Shown piece after piece: positions 25,218 to 33,586 of a stretch of DNA of 51,735 bases (within the stretch, counting starts at the first letter, position 1; the number at the start of each line of letters is the position of its first letter). Source of the stretch: an uncultured Puniceicoccaceae bacterium (lineage in GTDB: Bacteria > Verrucomicrobiota > Verrucomicrobiia > Opitutales > Coraliomargaritaceae); NCBI GenBank assembly GCA_905479975.1, contig CAJQOS010000017.1, positions 1 to 51,735 of the forward strand. Direction: 5' to 3'. The position numbers and the translations under genes are program-made. The notes beneath the pieces were generated by a model that saw only the letters and a list, made by a program, of their open reading frames with translations, made no database searches and was not told the DNA's origin.

Positions 25218-25844
25218 ATGTCAGCACTAGACCAATATCCCGTCATTCCCGTAATCGTTCTCGACGATGTCGCGGATGCCAAACCACTTGCGAACGCACT
25301 GCTCGAAGGCGGCCTCAATATTATCGAGGTCACGTTTCGCACCGCTGCCGCAGCCGGTGCGATCGAGTCCATCGCCAATGCATTTCCGGAAATGCTGGTC
25401 GGCGCGGGCACAGTCGTCACACCCGAGCAAGCCAAGATCGCGATCGATTGCGGCAGTAAGTTCGGCCTCGCTCCGGGCACAGCCGCAGAGACCATCGCTT
25501 ACTTTAAGAAGCGCGATGTGCCATTCATCCCCGGCATCATGACGCCGTCGGATATCCAAGCTGCGATCAAAGCAGGTTGCGAGCATCTCAAATTCTTTCC
25601 AGCCGGTGCAGCGGGCGGACCGAAGCTTCTCAAAGCAATGGCCGCTCCGTATGCAAATCTCGGCGTTAAATTCTGCCCAACCGGTGGTGTCTCGCTCGAT
25701 AATATGAATGAATATCTATCGATTCCTGAAGTGTTTGCAATCGGCGGATCTTGGCTGGCTACGAAGGCGCAGATCGCGAACAAGGACTGGAGCACGATCA
25801 CCGCACAGGTGAAACAAGCTCTGGCGAAAGCCGCAGAGGTATAG
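25218..25844 (+). CDS. eda: KDPG/KHG aldolase (2-keto-3-deoxy-6-phosphogluconate aldolase)
   Basis: A 208-residue class I aldolase of normal length. The N-terminal catalytic Glu lies in IIEVTFRT, the phosphate-binding region is GAGTVVTPEQA, and the Schiff-base Lys is in EHLKFFPAGAAGG (about residue 132). It splits KDPG to pyruvate and glyceraldehyde-3-phosphate, completing the pathway begun by KDG kinase upstream. Together they are the final steps for uronates from alginate, pectin or ulvan. No uronate isomerase or lyase is in the window, so upstream steps must be encoded elsewhere. Confidence 0.95.
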   Translation: MSALDQYPVIPVIVLDDVADAKPLANALLEGGLNIIEVTFRTAAAAGAIESIANAFPEMLVGAGTVVTPEQAKIAIDCGSKFGLAPGTAAETIAYFKKRDVPFIPGIMTPSDIQAAIKAGCEHLKFFPAGAAGGPKLLKAMAAPYANLGVKFCPTGGVSLDNMNEYLSIPEVFAIGGSWLATKAQIANKDWSTITAQVKQALAKAAEV

Positions 25845-25859
25845 GCAGATCTGGCACTG

Positions 25860-25893
25860 AGAAGCAGCGAGACGTGACTCTTGCTGCTTCTTT
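25860..25893 (+). terminator. Probable terminator after kdgK-eda
   Basis: AGAAGCAGC (25860-25868) and GCTGCTTCT (25883-25891) form a 9-base stem, with possible further GAG/CTC pairing in the loop and only a short T-run (25891-25893). It lies 15 bases after the aldolase stop. Its presence argues against an upstream start for the next regulator. Confidence 0.55.
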
Positions 25894-25967
25894 GGTGCTT
25901 GAATCGTCGAATTTCGATAGAATTAAAGTGTTGCTTTTTGGCGATTTCGGCTGCGTTTTTATCATAT

Positions 25968-26864
25968 ATGACGCAATCTGCGATTCCATCGAAGTTACAA
26001 AGACTGGCCAAGAAGATCGTTAAATCTGAAGACTTGTTTGAGGGGCGTTGTCATGGGCCGATTTGCGAGGTGGATAATGTGCTGGTGTTTAACCGCCTGA
26101 CGCGCACCAATCTACAGCAGAACTCATTGAGTCATTTGCACCACCGCCACGTGTTGTTTTTCAACCTAGGCACCGCTGGTGTCTTGAGTCTGGATGGTGT
26201 CCAAATGGATCTAAATCCTGGTGAGGCGGCAATGCTGCTGCCTTATCAATTCCACTCTTTCCCGATGGTGGAGGAGGAGAGCATGCTGTGGGTCATGATT
26301 TCGTTTGAGACCTCGACTGCCGAATTATTGGAAGTCTTCCGAAATGAAAGTTTTCGAGTCAGTGAAGAGTGTTTCGATTTGTTGGGGCAGGTGATCGAGG
26401 ATTTCTCACACGCTGAAAGTGAGTTCCTAAATGTGGCTCATTCGCTCAAGGTGTCTTTGTTACTTCACAATTTTAGTGAGCAACTTGCGCGTGAGGGTGA
26501 CTCAAGCTCTGTAAGTCTGAATAGTGTGAAATCGGAGTCGGCTCAACTGGTTGCCGACATCGAACAGGTGCTCTTCAGTGCGGATGCTGAAATGACCAGC
26601 GTGGAAGATGTTGCGAAAGCACTCGGCGTCTCCGCTAGCCATCTGCGTGCGACTTTCCGCGGGCATTTCAATATTACACTCGGCTCCTTTATTCGCCACT
26701 TCCGTTTGAATCAAGCCGCAGACATGTTGGCAAATTCTCAGATGTCGCTGACTTCCATCGCAGCCTCGATTGGCTTTAGCTCGCCATCGACCTTTACGCG
26801 CTTCTTCCGCAATAGCTTAGGTATGACGCCTAAGGACTATCGGAACAATGCGAAGAATCGTTAA
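25968..26864 (+). CDS. AraC-family transcription regulator
   Basis: A 298-residue regulator. The start at 25968 (MTQSAIPSKLQRLAKK) is preferred because in-frame sequence upstream overlaps the hairpin behind eda and encodes an unrelated hydrophobic stretch. The N-terminal half is a cupin-like sensor domain (SHLHHRHVLFFNLG, LNPGEAAMLLPYQFHSF). The C-terminal ~100 residues carry the two helix-turn-helices of AraC proteins (SVEDVAKALGVSASHLRATF and LTSIAASIGFSSPSTFTRFF). It sits on the same strand just after kdgK-eda and may regulate sugar-acid or polysaccharide genes. The target is unknown. Confidence 0.87.
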   Translation: MTQSAIPSKLQRLAKKIVKSEDLFEGRCHGPICEVDNVLVFNRLTRTNLQQNSLSHLHHRHVLFFNLGTAGVLSLDGVQMDLNPGEAAMLLPYQFHSFPMVEEESMLWVMISFETSTAELLEVFRNESFRVSEECFDLLGQVIEDFSHAESEFLNVAHSLKVSLLLHNFSEQLAREGDSSSVSLNSVKSESAQLVADIEQVLFSADAEMTSVEDVAKALGVSASHLRATFRGHFNITLGSFIRHFRLNQAADMLANSQMSLTSIAASIGFSSPSTFTRFFRNSLGMTPKDYRNNAKNR

Positions 26865-26883
26865 GCCATTTAGTCAATTCGGA

Positions 26884-29040
26884 TCAAAGAAAGACGCAGG
26901 TCCAGCCCGCGAGCGTCGCAAAGATCGAGATGCCGAGCGCGATCCAGAGCCACTTTCGCACTTGATTACGTTCGTCGAATTGGCAGCAGGAAGCAATTGG
27001 CAGTGTGGCGCTGGTTGTGAGGCTGCGCCCTAGCTTTGGAGAGATGAGTGTGCGGCCGTTGACTGCCCATCCTGATGCATCGAGTAGGGGAGCGAGTGTG
27101 CGTTTGCGGATCTTCAACCAGGCGATGACCATCGATGGTAGTGAGATCATCATTACCACGCCAGTGATGACTAGCGGGAGCTCCCACCATGCGAGTGCTT
27201 TGAGCGTATCGAAGAGGGATGCGAGGCCGGCGCCGACTGCCCCGAGCGCGATGCCGCCAGCGGCCAGCATGCCCGCGAATCCGCCCATGCCGCCGCTTGA
27301 AGATGTGGTATCTTTGCCTTTTTGGTCCGTTGCGGTGGGGCTGCTTCCGACGGTTTCGACGCCTGTTTCCATTTGCTTTTGCATGGCCTTGTCGCGCGTG
27401 ACCGCCCACTTCTCAAGCTTGTCGCCGATGAAGCGACCGACGCGCACATACGGCATAAGAAATGCCTCGCGGATGCTAATCGGGTTTTCGATTAAGCGCA
27501 CGATGGTGGTATCCCAAAGGCGGCCTTGGCGGTCTTGGAAAATACCGTTTCGCCCGACGATTAAATTCGCCGAGTCACCCGCAGAGAAGACTGCGGCAAT
27601 GTAGAATTTACCTTTAGAGTCTTTGCGGCGGCATTCGCAGTAAGCGACAAAGGCGCGTGATAATGTGGCGAGCACTGCGTGCTTGGCTGGGTTGGCAACT
27701 CGTAGGCAAAGGCGGCATTCACGTCCGTCTAAATACAAGACACCAGCTTGAAAAATTGCAGGCTGTGATTCGTCGTAGAAATCATTGAAGTTTACGAAAT
27801 TGTTCAGCACGCGGATTAGGTCGCGATGGAAGCGGGCGAGTTTTTCAACGGCATCGACGGACTTCATGCGCGGAGCCAGCGCGTGGTCTTCGGCGAGTAG
27901 GGCGGCTAGTTGTGAGCCGAGGTCGGATGCTAGGACTTCGCGCACGCGTGTGATGCAGAGCTTCTCCGTATTGGTCTTTGGTTTTGACTCGCGCCATTTG
28001 CGATAGGCGGTGAAGCGTTGTTTGATCTCTTGCCACTCGTCGAGTTCGAGGGAATCACCTGTGCCTATGTTGAGTGGGCGCACGACTTGCTCGCAGAGTG
28101 TTTGCATGCGTTGCTTCCACTCTGGATTGATTCCATTGAAGAGCGGGACAGTCGATGTGCCCGATACTTTGGCGAGTGGTAGTTTTGCGATGTCCTTTCG
28201 GCTGGCAGAGAAGTCTTCTTCTGCAATGGCTTTATAGAGGGATACATCGTGGTTGAGTGGTGCTTCGGCGCGTGCATCGAAGGCTGCTAATTGGCAGCGG
28301 GCAAAGAAGTCGTCGATTTTATTTTCAACGGCACGTAGATGGTTAAATGCTTCTGGAGTGTCGTCGCCGAGAGGGAAGATGGCTTCACCTTTGGCGGAGT
28401 CGATTTCGCCCTGAGTCCACCATGTTTCATAGGTCTTCAGTTCAGTGAAGAAGGCATCCAGCTTCTTTTGTGTGATGCCTGGCTCACCGCTTCGGTCCGT
28501 TTCGGCTCCGAGGCAATCCATGATCTCGGCGATCAGTTGCTGTAGTTCCGGGAGGTCAGTGGCGTCTTTTGCGATCACGCCATCGCCATTGAGGCGTGAC
28601 TGGCCGTAGATTTTTGCGGTGTTCGCGGCTTGCTCGACCGAGATGCTGGTGGCGTCTGTCACGCCCATGTTGGCGAGGATTTGCTTGGCGGAGGCGAGTA
28701 GTTTCTCACCTTCAGGGTCTGAGGTGTTGATGGCGTCGAGCGGCAAGTCGCCGCCTGTAAAAAGCGAGTCTGGTTTGGCGAGTCGCTTCAATGTCCATGC
28801 CACGGCGTTGCGCATTTCTTCGATACGCACGCGGCCATCGGTGTCGTAATCGATCAGTGAGAGTGTGCGGCGGTCGATCTCCAGGTCATTGACGGGGCAA
28901 CTCAGCGCGACCCATAGCTTCGGGTCGAGTGTGGCGAGTGCCTCCAGATCTTTGACGGATTTTAACTGCACCTGAAAGATGCCGCCCATGTGTTTGATGG
29001 TCCAAGGATAGGTGCTTTTCAGATTGTTTAAAAATTTCAT
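26884..29040 (-). CDS. Large protein of unknown function with EF-hand loop and C-terminal membrane helices
   Basis: A 718-residue protein not assigned to a functional family here. Near the N-terminus a textbook EF-hand calcium loop occupies residues 64-75 (D-x-D-x-D-G-x-V-x-x-x-E). A second, poorer Asn-Gly-Asp-Gly segment lies near 155. The middle is mixed helical, with a Cys-containing region around 455-490 (RECRLCLRV, AYCECRRK). The C-terminal 150 residues hold about three hydrophobic stretches: a Gly/Ala-rich one near 595-615, one near 630-650, and the extreme C-terminus. It begins 17 bases after the hipA stop on the same strand, so it may be expressed with the toxin-antitoxin pair. A calcium-responsive membrane protein is possible but unproven. 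Confidence 0.8.
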   Translation of the reverse strand: MKFLNNLKSTYPWTIKHMGGIFQVQLKSVKDLEALATLDPKLWVALSCPVNDLEIDRRTLSLIDYDTDGRVRIEEMRNAVAWTLKRLAKPDSLFTGGDLPLDAINTSDPEGEKLLASAKQILANMGVTDATSISVEQAANTAKIYGQSRLNGDGVIAKDATDLPELQQLIAEIMDCLGAETDRSGEPGITQKKLDAFFTELKTYETWWTQGEIDSAKGEAIFPLGDDTPEAFNHLRAVENKIDDFFARCQLAAFDARAEAPLNHDVSLYKAIAEEDFSASRKDIAKLPLAKVSGTSTVPLFNGINPEWKQRMQTLCEQVVRPLNIGTGDSLELDEWQEIKQRFTAYRKWRESKPKTNTEKLCITRVREVLASDLGSQLAALLAEDHALAPRMKSVDAVEKLARFHRDLIRVLNNFVNFNDFYDESQPAIFQAGVLYLDGRECRLCLRVANPAKHAVLATLSRAFVAYCECRRKDSKGKFYIAAVFSAGDSANLIVGRNGIFQDRQGRLWDTTIVRLIENPISIREAFLMPYVRVGRFIGDKLEKWAVTRDKAMQKQMETGVETVGSSPTATDQKGKDTTSSSGGMGGFAGMLAAGGIALGAVGAGLASLFDTLKALAWWELPLVITGVVMMISLPSMVIAWLKIRKRTLAPLLDASGWAVNGRTLISPKLGRSLTTSATLPIASCCQFDERNQVRKWLWIALGISIFATLAGWTCVFL

Positions 29041-29057
29041 GATTCTAACTGGCGTGT

Positions 29058-30362
29058 TTAGTCTTTGGTGAATTTGAGGCGGTGTTGTGCTTGTATCTGT
29101 TTAATCCACGCAGTTTTAACTTTGGCTGCTTCCGCGTGTTCGGGCCAATGCTCTACGGAGGCGATGACTTCGTTGATGATTTCCTGCGCGCGGCCACGTT
29201 TCATTTGTGCGCTTTTTGCGCAGGCGTTGAAGTCGTCCATGGTGAACCCGTCGCGCTTGCCGTTCATCGTCATTTGATGAGTGGCAGTCCATGCGCCGTC
29301 GGGATTGTAGCTATAGGTGATGTCGAACGCGGGGGAGAGCGCCCAGCGGCCTGTCTTGTCCATTAAGAAGGCGATGTTTTTTACGTGGTCGTCTTGATTG
29401 CGTGCGATGATGTTAAAGGCCATGCGGCGGAACTGCTGCTCGGTGGCATCCATATCCAAGTGCAGTTGGCTCATTACGAGGAATGCCTGCTCGTAGGCGT
29501 AGGCTCCGGCGGCGTTGAAATCGTAATGGGCGAGGGCGCAGAGCGATTGCATGTGGAGCTTCTCGCCACCAGAGCGGCGATCGAAGCGGCGCGTCATGAA
29601 GTGGCGGCGGTCGTGCTCTTCGAGTAAGCGACATTCGCTCATTTCGATGCCTGCAGCTTGAGCCATTAAATAATAGGCATATTCGATCGCGCCGTAACCC
29701 TTCGGGTCATCCATCTCTTTGTCTTTATTACCGCTGACGCCGTCGAATTTGAGTAGCCAATATTCAAAGCCGGAGTCTGCCGCGACCTGGCCAGAGCGCA
29801 CCTCGTTGGTGCGGCGGTTCCATGCGATCACGGCTTTTGCGCGCGCGCCACCTGCTGAAGTGCCGACACGTAGTATGTCTTTAAGTGCTTTCTCGCGGGT
29901 GGAGTCTTTGAAATTGCCTTGGAGTGTATTTCGGTGGCTGAGCACATCGGATGCGAGGTCGATCAAGGCATCAATCTCGATCCGCGTCGCCTTGCGCGCG
30001 CGCGGGCCGATTACGGGCAGGAACTCAAGTGCGCCCATGCCGCGTCTGCCTGTATAGCAAAGCCGCTCGACGGGCGTGAACTGTTCGGTCTCGCGGCCTT
30101 GGCTCGCGAGCCAAGTGTTGATCAGCGCGTTGCCGAATTTATCGGGCAGGGCATCTGCCAGTAAACCCGGCAGTCCCAGAAACGTATTACGGGGGAGTGT
30201 TGGGAAGCTATAAACGCGGTCACTCAGTGGCATCATTAACGGAGCGATTTCAAACCCGCTCTGTAAGAATGCACGATCATACTCGAACGCGGCGATGTCT
30301 TGGCTCGTGTCCCATGTCACGGCGCCGATGGTGCGCCCCCAGAGCTGGATTTCTGCTATCAT
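29058..30362 (-). CDS. hipA: HipA-family toxin kinase
   Basis: A 434-residue Ser/Thr kinase of the HipA/HipT family (E. coli HipA is 440). The N-terminal subdomain has FLGLPGLLADALPDKFGN. A Gly-rich loop is GTSAGGARAKAVIAW and the ATP-site Lys is in YWLLKFDG. The catalytic loop and metal-binding segment is NQDDHVKNIAFLMD, followed by LSPAFDITYSYN. HipA toxins phosphorylate glutamyl- or tryptophanyl-tRNA synthetase and drive growth arrest. The start overlaps the antitoxin stop by 4 bases, the usual coupled arrangement. All core motifs are intact, so it is likely active. The EF-hand protein follows 17 bases downstream. Confidence 0.94.
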   Translation of the reverse strand: MIAEIQLWGRTIGAVTWDTSQDIAAFEYDRAFLQSGFEIAPLMMPLSDRVYSFPTLPRNTFLGLPGLLADALPDKFGNALINTWLASQGRETEQFTPVERLCYTGRRGMGALEFLPVIGPRARKATRIEIDALIDLASDVLSHRNTLQGNFKDSTREKALKDILRVGTSAGGARAKAVIAWNRRTNEVRSGQVAADSGFEYWLLKFDGVSGNKDKEMDDPKGYGAIEYAYYLMAQAAGIEMSECRLLEEHDRRHFMTRRFDRRSGGEKLHMQSLCALAHYDFNAAGAYAYEQAFLVMSQLHLDMDATEQQFRRMAFNIIARNQDDHVKNIAFLMDKTGRWALSPAFDITYSYNPDGAWTATHQMTMNGKRDGFTMDDFNACAKSAQMKRGRAQEIINEVIASVEHWPEHAEAAKVKTAWIKQIQAQHRLKFTKD

Positions 30363-30715
30363 GTGCCGTCAGCCCATGTCCATGGGCCAGGATCTTCGGC
30401 GACTGCCATGCTCTGGCCGCTGGCGCGCCGACGTAGTTTGCCGCGCATTTTGAGTTGTTGCATCGGGCTGGGGATTGGCTCGGGGATGAGTAGGTTGAAA
30501 TGATCGACGATGCCAAGCGCGCGGCAGATGCGGATGAACATGGTGAGCTGCGGTGCGGCACTCCCTGCTTCGAGACGTTGAACGGTGCGCACGCCGACTC
30601 CCGCTTCGTGGGCCAATTGCGCTTGAGTGAGGTTTTTGTCGAGTCGTAGCCGAGCGAGTCGTTGTCCTAATTCGTGGATGATGGCGTCATCGGTTATGTG
30701 ATCTTGTATGTTCAT
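30359..30715 (-). CDS. hipB: HipB-like antitoxin (XRE-family regulator)
   Basis: A 118-residue DNA-binding protein. A Cro/C1-type helix-turn-helix spans residues ~14-68 (LGQRLARLRLDKNLTQAQLAHEAGVG, split here for length, then VRTVQRLEAGSAAPQ). A basic, flexible C-terminal tail (LKMRGKLRRRASGQ) probably contacts HipA. It should neutralise the toxin and repress the operon by binding the palindromic sites that begin 5 bases in front of its start codon. It is slightly longer than E. coli HipB (88 residues). Overlap with hipA supports coordinate translation. Confidence 0.92.
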   Translation of the reverse strand: MNIQDHITDDAIIHELGQRLARLRLDKNLTQAQLAHEAGVGVRTVQRLEAGSAAPQLTMFIRICRALGIVDHFNLLIPEPIPSPMQQLKMRGKLRRRASGQSMAVAEDPGPWTWADGT

Positions 30716-30719
30716 TACT

Positions 30720-30852
30720 CGTCTAATCTGGCATTTACCTATGATTTTTCAACAATAAACGTCTATTTCGGCGTAAGTTAGTTATGTTAACATACGTCTT
30801 ATCTGACGGTTAATTGCTTTCAAATGTCAATATACGCCTAATTAGGCGTTTA
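30720..30852. promoter_or_regulatory. Array of four operator-like palindromes between hipBA and the ArsR-methyltransferase gene
   Basis: Four 18-base sites follow the pattern CGYCTWATNNGRCGTTTA: 30720-30737, 30760-30777, 30795-30812 and 30835-30852. Starts are 40, 35 and 40 bases apart, close to whole helical turns on one DNA face. The last contains a perfect 16-base palindrome, ACGCCTAATTAGGCGT; the others are degraded in one or more half-site positions. A TTGACA (minus strand, 30825-30830) lies between sites 3 and 4. The arrangement is that of a multi-site HipB operator, probably also influencing the divergent gene. Confidence 0.72.
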
Positions 30853-30939
30853 TCGTGTATTTATATTTTATTGTTTATGAGTGTTGCTAAATATCAACTC
30901 GCAATCTCGGAGATCTCCCTAATTCTAACTTCTTTATAT

Positions 30940-31872
30940 ATGGCAGACTCCTGGGAAATTTTGAAACTGTTGGCGGACTCGACACGAGTGCGCATTCTAT
31001 CGCTACTGACGAAGGAGGAACTCTCGGTCGCAGAGCTGCAGGAGGTGTTGAATATGGGGCAGTCGCGCATCTCGTCGCACCTAGGTCTATTGAGGCAGGG
31101 CGAGTTGGTGCATGATCGCCGTGAAGGTAAGAAAACATTCTATGCATTGAACGGAGGTTTTGATGCTCAAGGCTTGGCGTTGATGCAGGCGGCCTGTGCT
31201 GCGGTGGCAGCCACGACTCAGATCGGCGAAGACAATGCGAATTTGAAGCGCATCCTTGAGAAGCGTAAACAGCAGTCGGAGCAATATTTCAATTCGGTCG
31301 CTGGTCGTTTGGGCAAGAACTATTGCCCTGGGCGCAGTTGGGAAGCGATTGGGCATTTTTTACTCCACCTGACTCCGAAGATTAAGATCGCGGATCTCGG
31401 CGCGGGTGAAGGCCTGCTCTCTCAATTACTCGCGCGCCGCGCAGAGGAAGTGGTGTGTGTGGATAATTCGCCCAAGATGGTCGAGTTCGGCAGTGAGCTT
31501 GCGAAGAAGAATGGATTTACCAATCTCAGCTACATGCTGGGTGATATTGAAGAGGTGCCACTGCAGGATCATCGCTTCGACCTCGCGCTCTTGAGTCAAG
31601 CCTTGCACCATGCACAGCATCCTCAAAAAGCAATCGAAGAAGCCGCACGCATCTTAAAGCCCGGAGGGCAGTTGATCATCATCGACCTTTTGGAGCACCA
31701 ATTTGAAAAGGCGCACGATCTGTATGCCGACGTGTGGCTCGGCTTCTCTGAAAACAAGCTTTATCAATTCTTAAAAGAAGCGGGCTTCCGCCAAATCGAG
31801 ATCAACGTCGTCGCCCGCGAAGATGAAGAGCCTAATTTTCAGACCGTGTTGGCGAGTGGCGTGAAGGGGTAG
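30940..31872 (+). CDS. ArsR-family regulator fused to a SAM-dependent methyltransferase
   Basis: A 310-residue two-domain protein. The start at 30940 (MADSWEILKLLADSTRVRIL) is chosen because the ArsR winged helix starts there. Residues 1-~85 are the helix-turn-helix (ELSVAELQEVLNMGQSRISS, then HLGLLRQGELV). Residues ~120-310 form a class I methyltransferase with SAM motif IADLGAGEGLLSQLLA, an acidic VCVDNSPKM motif and LKPGGQLIIIDLLE. Fusions of this type occur widely and are thought to sense SAM or methyl-cycle status, but neighbours here give no target. No ArsR metal-binding Cys pair is evident. It is divergent from hipB, sharing its 224-base control region. Confidence 0.88.
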   Translation: MADSWEILKLLADSTRVRILSLLTKEELSVAELQEVLNMGQSRISSHLGLLRQGELVHDRREGKKTFYALNGGFDAQGLALMQAACAAVAATTQIGEDNANLKRILEKRKQQSEQYFNSVAGRLGKNYCPGRSWEAIGHFLLHLTPKIKIADLGAGEGLLSQLLARRAEEVVCVDNSPKMVEFGSELAKKNGFTNLSYMLGDIEEVPLQDHRFDLALLSQALHHAQHPQKAIEEAARILKPGGQLIIIDLLEHQFEKAHDLYADVWLGFSENKLYQFLKEAGFRQIEINVVAREDEEPNFQTVLASGVKG

Positions 31873-31882
31873 AGCGTTGTTC

Positions 31883-33475
31883 TTACTGCACCTCTCTCGG
31901 TAGCTTCCGCAAGCGGTCCTTAAGACGTGCGATCGTCGTGGCATTGCTCTGCGTGCTGTAAGCGCTGCCTAGGTTTTGGACGCCACTGGCTAAGAACGCA
32001 TCGATCACGACGGCGTGTTTACTGTCGGTCAGCACGCCGATGAATTGACTGTTTTTTGTGAATGCCAAGTCGCCACGAGAGGAGGCGAAGTCGGCAAAGA
32101 GTTCACCCAAGGCAGGGCGCTCCATCTTGAGGAAGCGGGGGCTGCTAGTGAGGCGGCGGAATTCGCTGCGGCCGAAGTTGCTCTCGTCGTTCTTAACGAG
32201 CACGGCTTCTTCCCAGCGTTCGGGCTGGAGTGCGAGTTCGAAAGTTTCGAGGCCCGAGGCATCAACGTAGCCTTTCGGTAGCGGGATGTAGATCAGGCGA
32301 GGGTCGGCGCTGAGGTAAGCGATTTGATTGACGGGGAAGGTGCGATTGCCCAGTGAGACTTCGAGCTTTACGCTGAGGATGCTCAACGGATTTTTAAAGA
32401 AGGCAAATGGCGTGTCCGCAGTGTGTGTGACTAGGTAAGTGCCAGTTGTATCCGAGATGAGGATACTCTTGCTCTCATATTGGTGTGTTTGAGGGCTGCC
32501 GATTCGTGGCTTCTCGGATGAGGTGAAACGGATCGTAGCACGGTTACTTTGGAAACGGGTAAAGATCTCGCTCATCGTGCGTGGACGGCTGGCATCCATC
32601 TCTTCGATGATGTCTTCGGAAGACTGGGCGAGTTCATTCACCCCTTGGCCTAGATCAGAGACGCCTTGTCCGAGTTGAGAGACGCCGACACCAAGCTCCG
32701 ATACGCCGACACCGAGCTCGGAAACATTTTCAGTCAAACGGCTGGCATGGGCGATTGCTTGCGCTTTCTCTTGCTGTTCTTGTTTTAGGTTTCGCTGTAG
32801 CATCGAGCGTTCGGCGCGTGCGACTTCGAGTTGTTTGTTCAGCACTTCGCGTTCTTGGTTGAGCTGCTTCGCTTCTTCTTTTGCGGCCTTTAGTTCGGCT
32901 TCGCGTTGAGCGAGGGCGACTTCGCGTGCGATGAGGGCTTCCTCTGTCTGGCTGAGGCGCTCTTTGGATACGGAACTTTCTGCTTTGAGTTGCCCTAATG
33001 TCTGAGTCAACTCCACGCGCTCGCTGTTGGCGTCTTCCAGTTTGGTGCGAGTGTTCTCAAATTTATTTGCGAGCTCTAGGCGATCTGCTTCGAGTTTTGC
33101 TTTCTCTGCGCTCAGCACTTGTTGTTCGCTCTCGATTGCAGCTTTGGCCTCGGCCAGTTGCTTGGCTTCGGCTGCGGTGAGTTCGAGGTTCTTCTGAGTT
33201 TCTGCCAGAGCGGCTTCGCGCTCGGCCAGAATGCGGGCTTTTTCGATCAGGTCTTGACGTGTTTCGCTCAGATCTTCGTTCAGGTTGGAGCGCGATTCGA
33301 GTTCGGACTCCAGCGAATCTTCCAAGAGACTGATCAACTCAGCTTCGGCGCTGGCCGAAGACGCGGTGGCGTCGAGCGTGGCGACTGGTGCTTCCTCCGG
33401 TGGATCAAAGCGTGCGAGCGCTAACATGCTCAGGAGCAGGAAGTCGCATATGACGAGCATCAAAGTTTTGTTCAT
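31883..33475 (-). CDS. Membrane-anchored coiled-coil protein, possible MotB/ExbD-like partner of the next gene
   Basis: A 530-residue protein. Residues ~4-21 form one membrane helix that carries an acidic residue (Asp11 in MLVICDFLLLSMLALARF). A transmembrane Asp followed by Phe resembles the proton-binding Asp of MotB/ExbD. A long coiled coil (~40-255, Glu/Lys/Ala/Leu-rich) follows, then exact heptad repeats (~250-285, LGVGVSE-type) and a C-terminal folded region (~300-530) without recognised motifs. It probably lies in the periplasm or envelope. The upstream same-strand gene encodes a multi-helix protein with MotA/TolQ flavour. Function is unknown; the stator comparison is by eye only. Confidence 0.75.
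   Translation of the reverse strand: MNKTLMLVICDFLLLSMLALARFDPPEEAPVATLDATASSASAEAELISLLEDSLESELESRSNLNEDLSETRQDLIEKARILAEREAALAETQKNLELTAAEAKQLAEAKAAIESEQQVLSAEKAKLEADRLELANKFENTRTKLEDANSERVELTQTLGQLKAESSVSKERLSQTEEALIAREVALAQREAELKAAKEEAKQLNQEREVLNKQLEVARAERSMLQRNLKQEQQEKAQAIAHASRLTENVSELGVGVSELGVGVSQLGQGVSDLGQGVNELAQSSEDIIEEMDASRPRTMSEIFTRFQSNRATIRFTSSEKPRIGSPQTHQYESKSILISDTTGTYLVTHTADTPFAFFKNPLSILSVKLEVSLGNRTFPVNQIAYLSADPRLIYIPLPKGYVDASGLETFELALQPERWEEAVLVKNDESNFGRSEFRRLTSSPRFLKMERPALGELFADFASSRGDLAFTKNSQFIGVLTDSKHAVVIDAFLASGVQNLGSAYSTQSNATTIARLKDRLRKLPREVQ
32634..32727. repeat. 21-base tandem repeat encoding heptads
   Basis: Within the coiled-coil gene about four and a half 21-base units encode near-identical heptads of the type LGVGVSE/LGQGVSD. 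The most similar copies (around 32682-32720) share a GACGCCGACAC core. In-frame units can expand or contract, changing coil length by whole heptads. Confidence 0.7.
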
Positions 33476-33504
33476 AGCTTAAGAAGTGGGAAGGTGGAAA
33501 TGTC

Positions 33505-33570
33505 GGAAAGTATGAAGGTCTTGAGGTGGGAAAGTAAAAGGTAGCTACGTTTGCACCTTCATACCTTTCC
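33505..33570. repeat. Intergenic inverted repeat with GGAAAG/GAAGGT arms
   Basis: GGAAAGTATGAAGGT (33505-33519) pairs with ACCTTCATACCTTTCC (33555-33570) apart from one bulged base. Purine-rich GTGG-type words lie around the arms. It occupies the 111-base gap between the two stator-like genes, so it could form a hairpin in a shared transcript. Confidence 0.5.
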
Positions 33571-33586
33571 ACTTTTTACCAGTCTT

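Noticed and set aside
25881-25967. Upstream start for the AraC regulator after eda
   Set aside because: It would begin inside the hairpin behind eda and add a hydrophobic stretch unlike AraC proteins. The ATG at 25968 fits better.
30720-30852. The four spaced repeats as a small CRISPR array
   Set aside because: The units are short, degenerate palindromes with spacers of about 17-22 bases, lie directly between divergent starts next to hipB, and have no cas genes.
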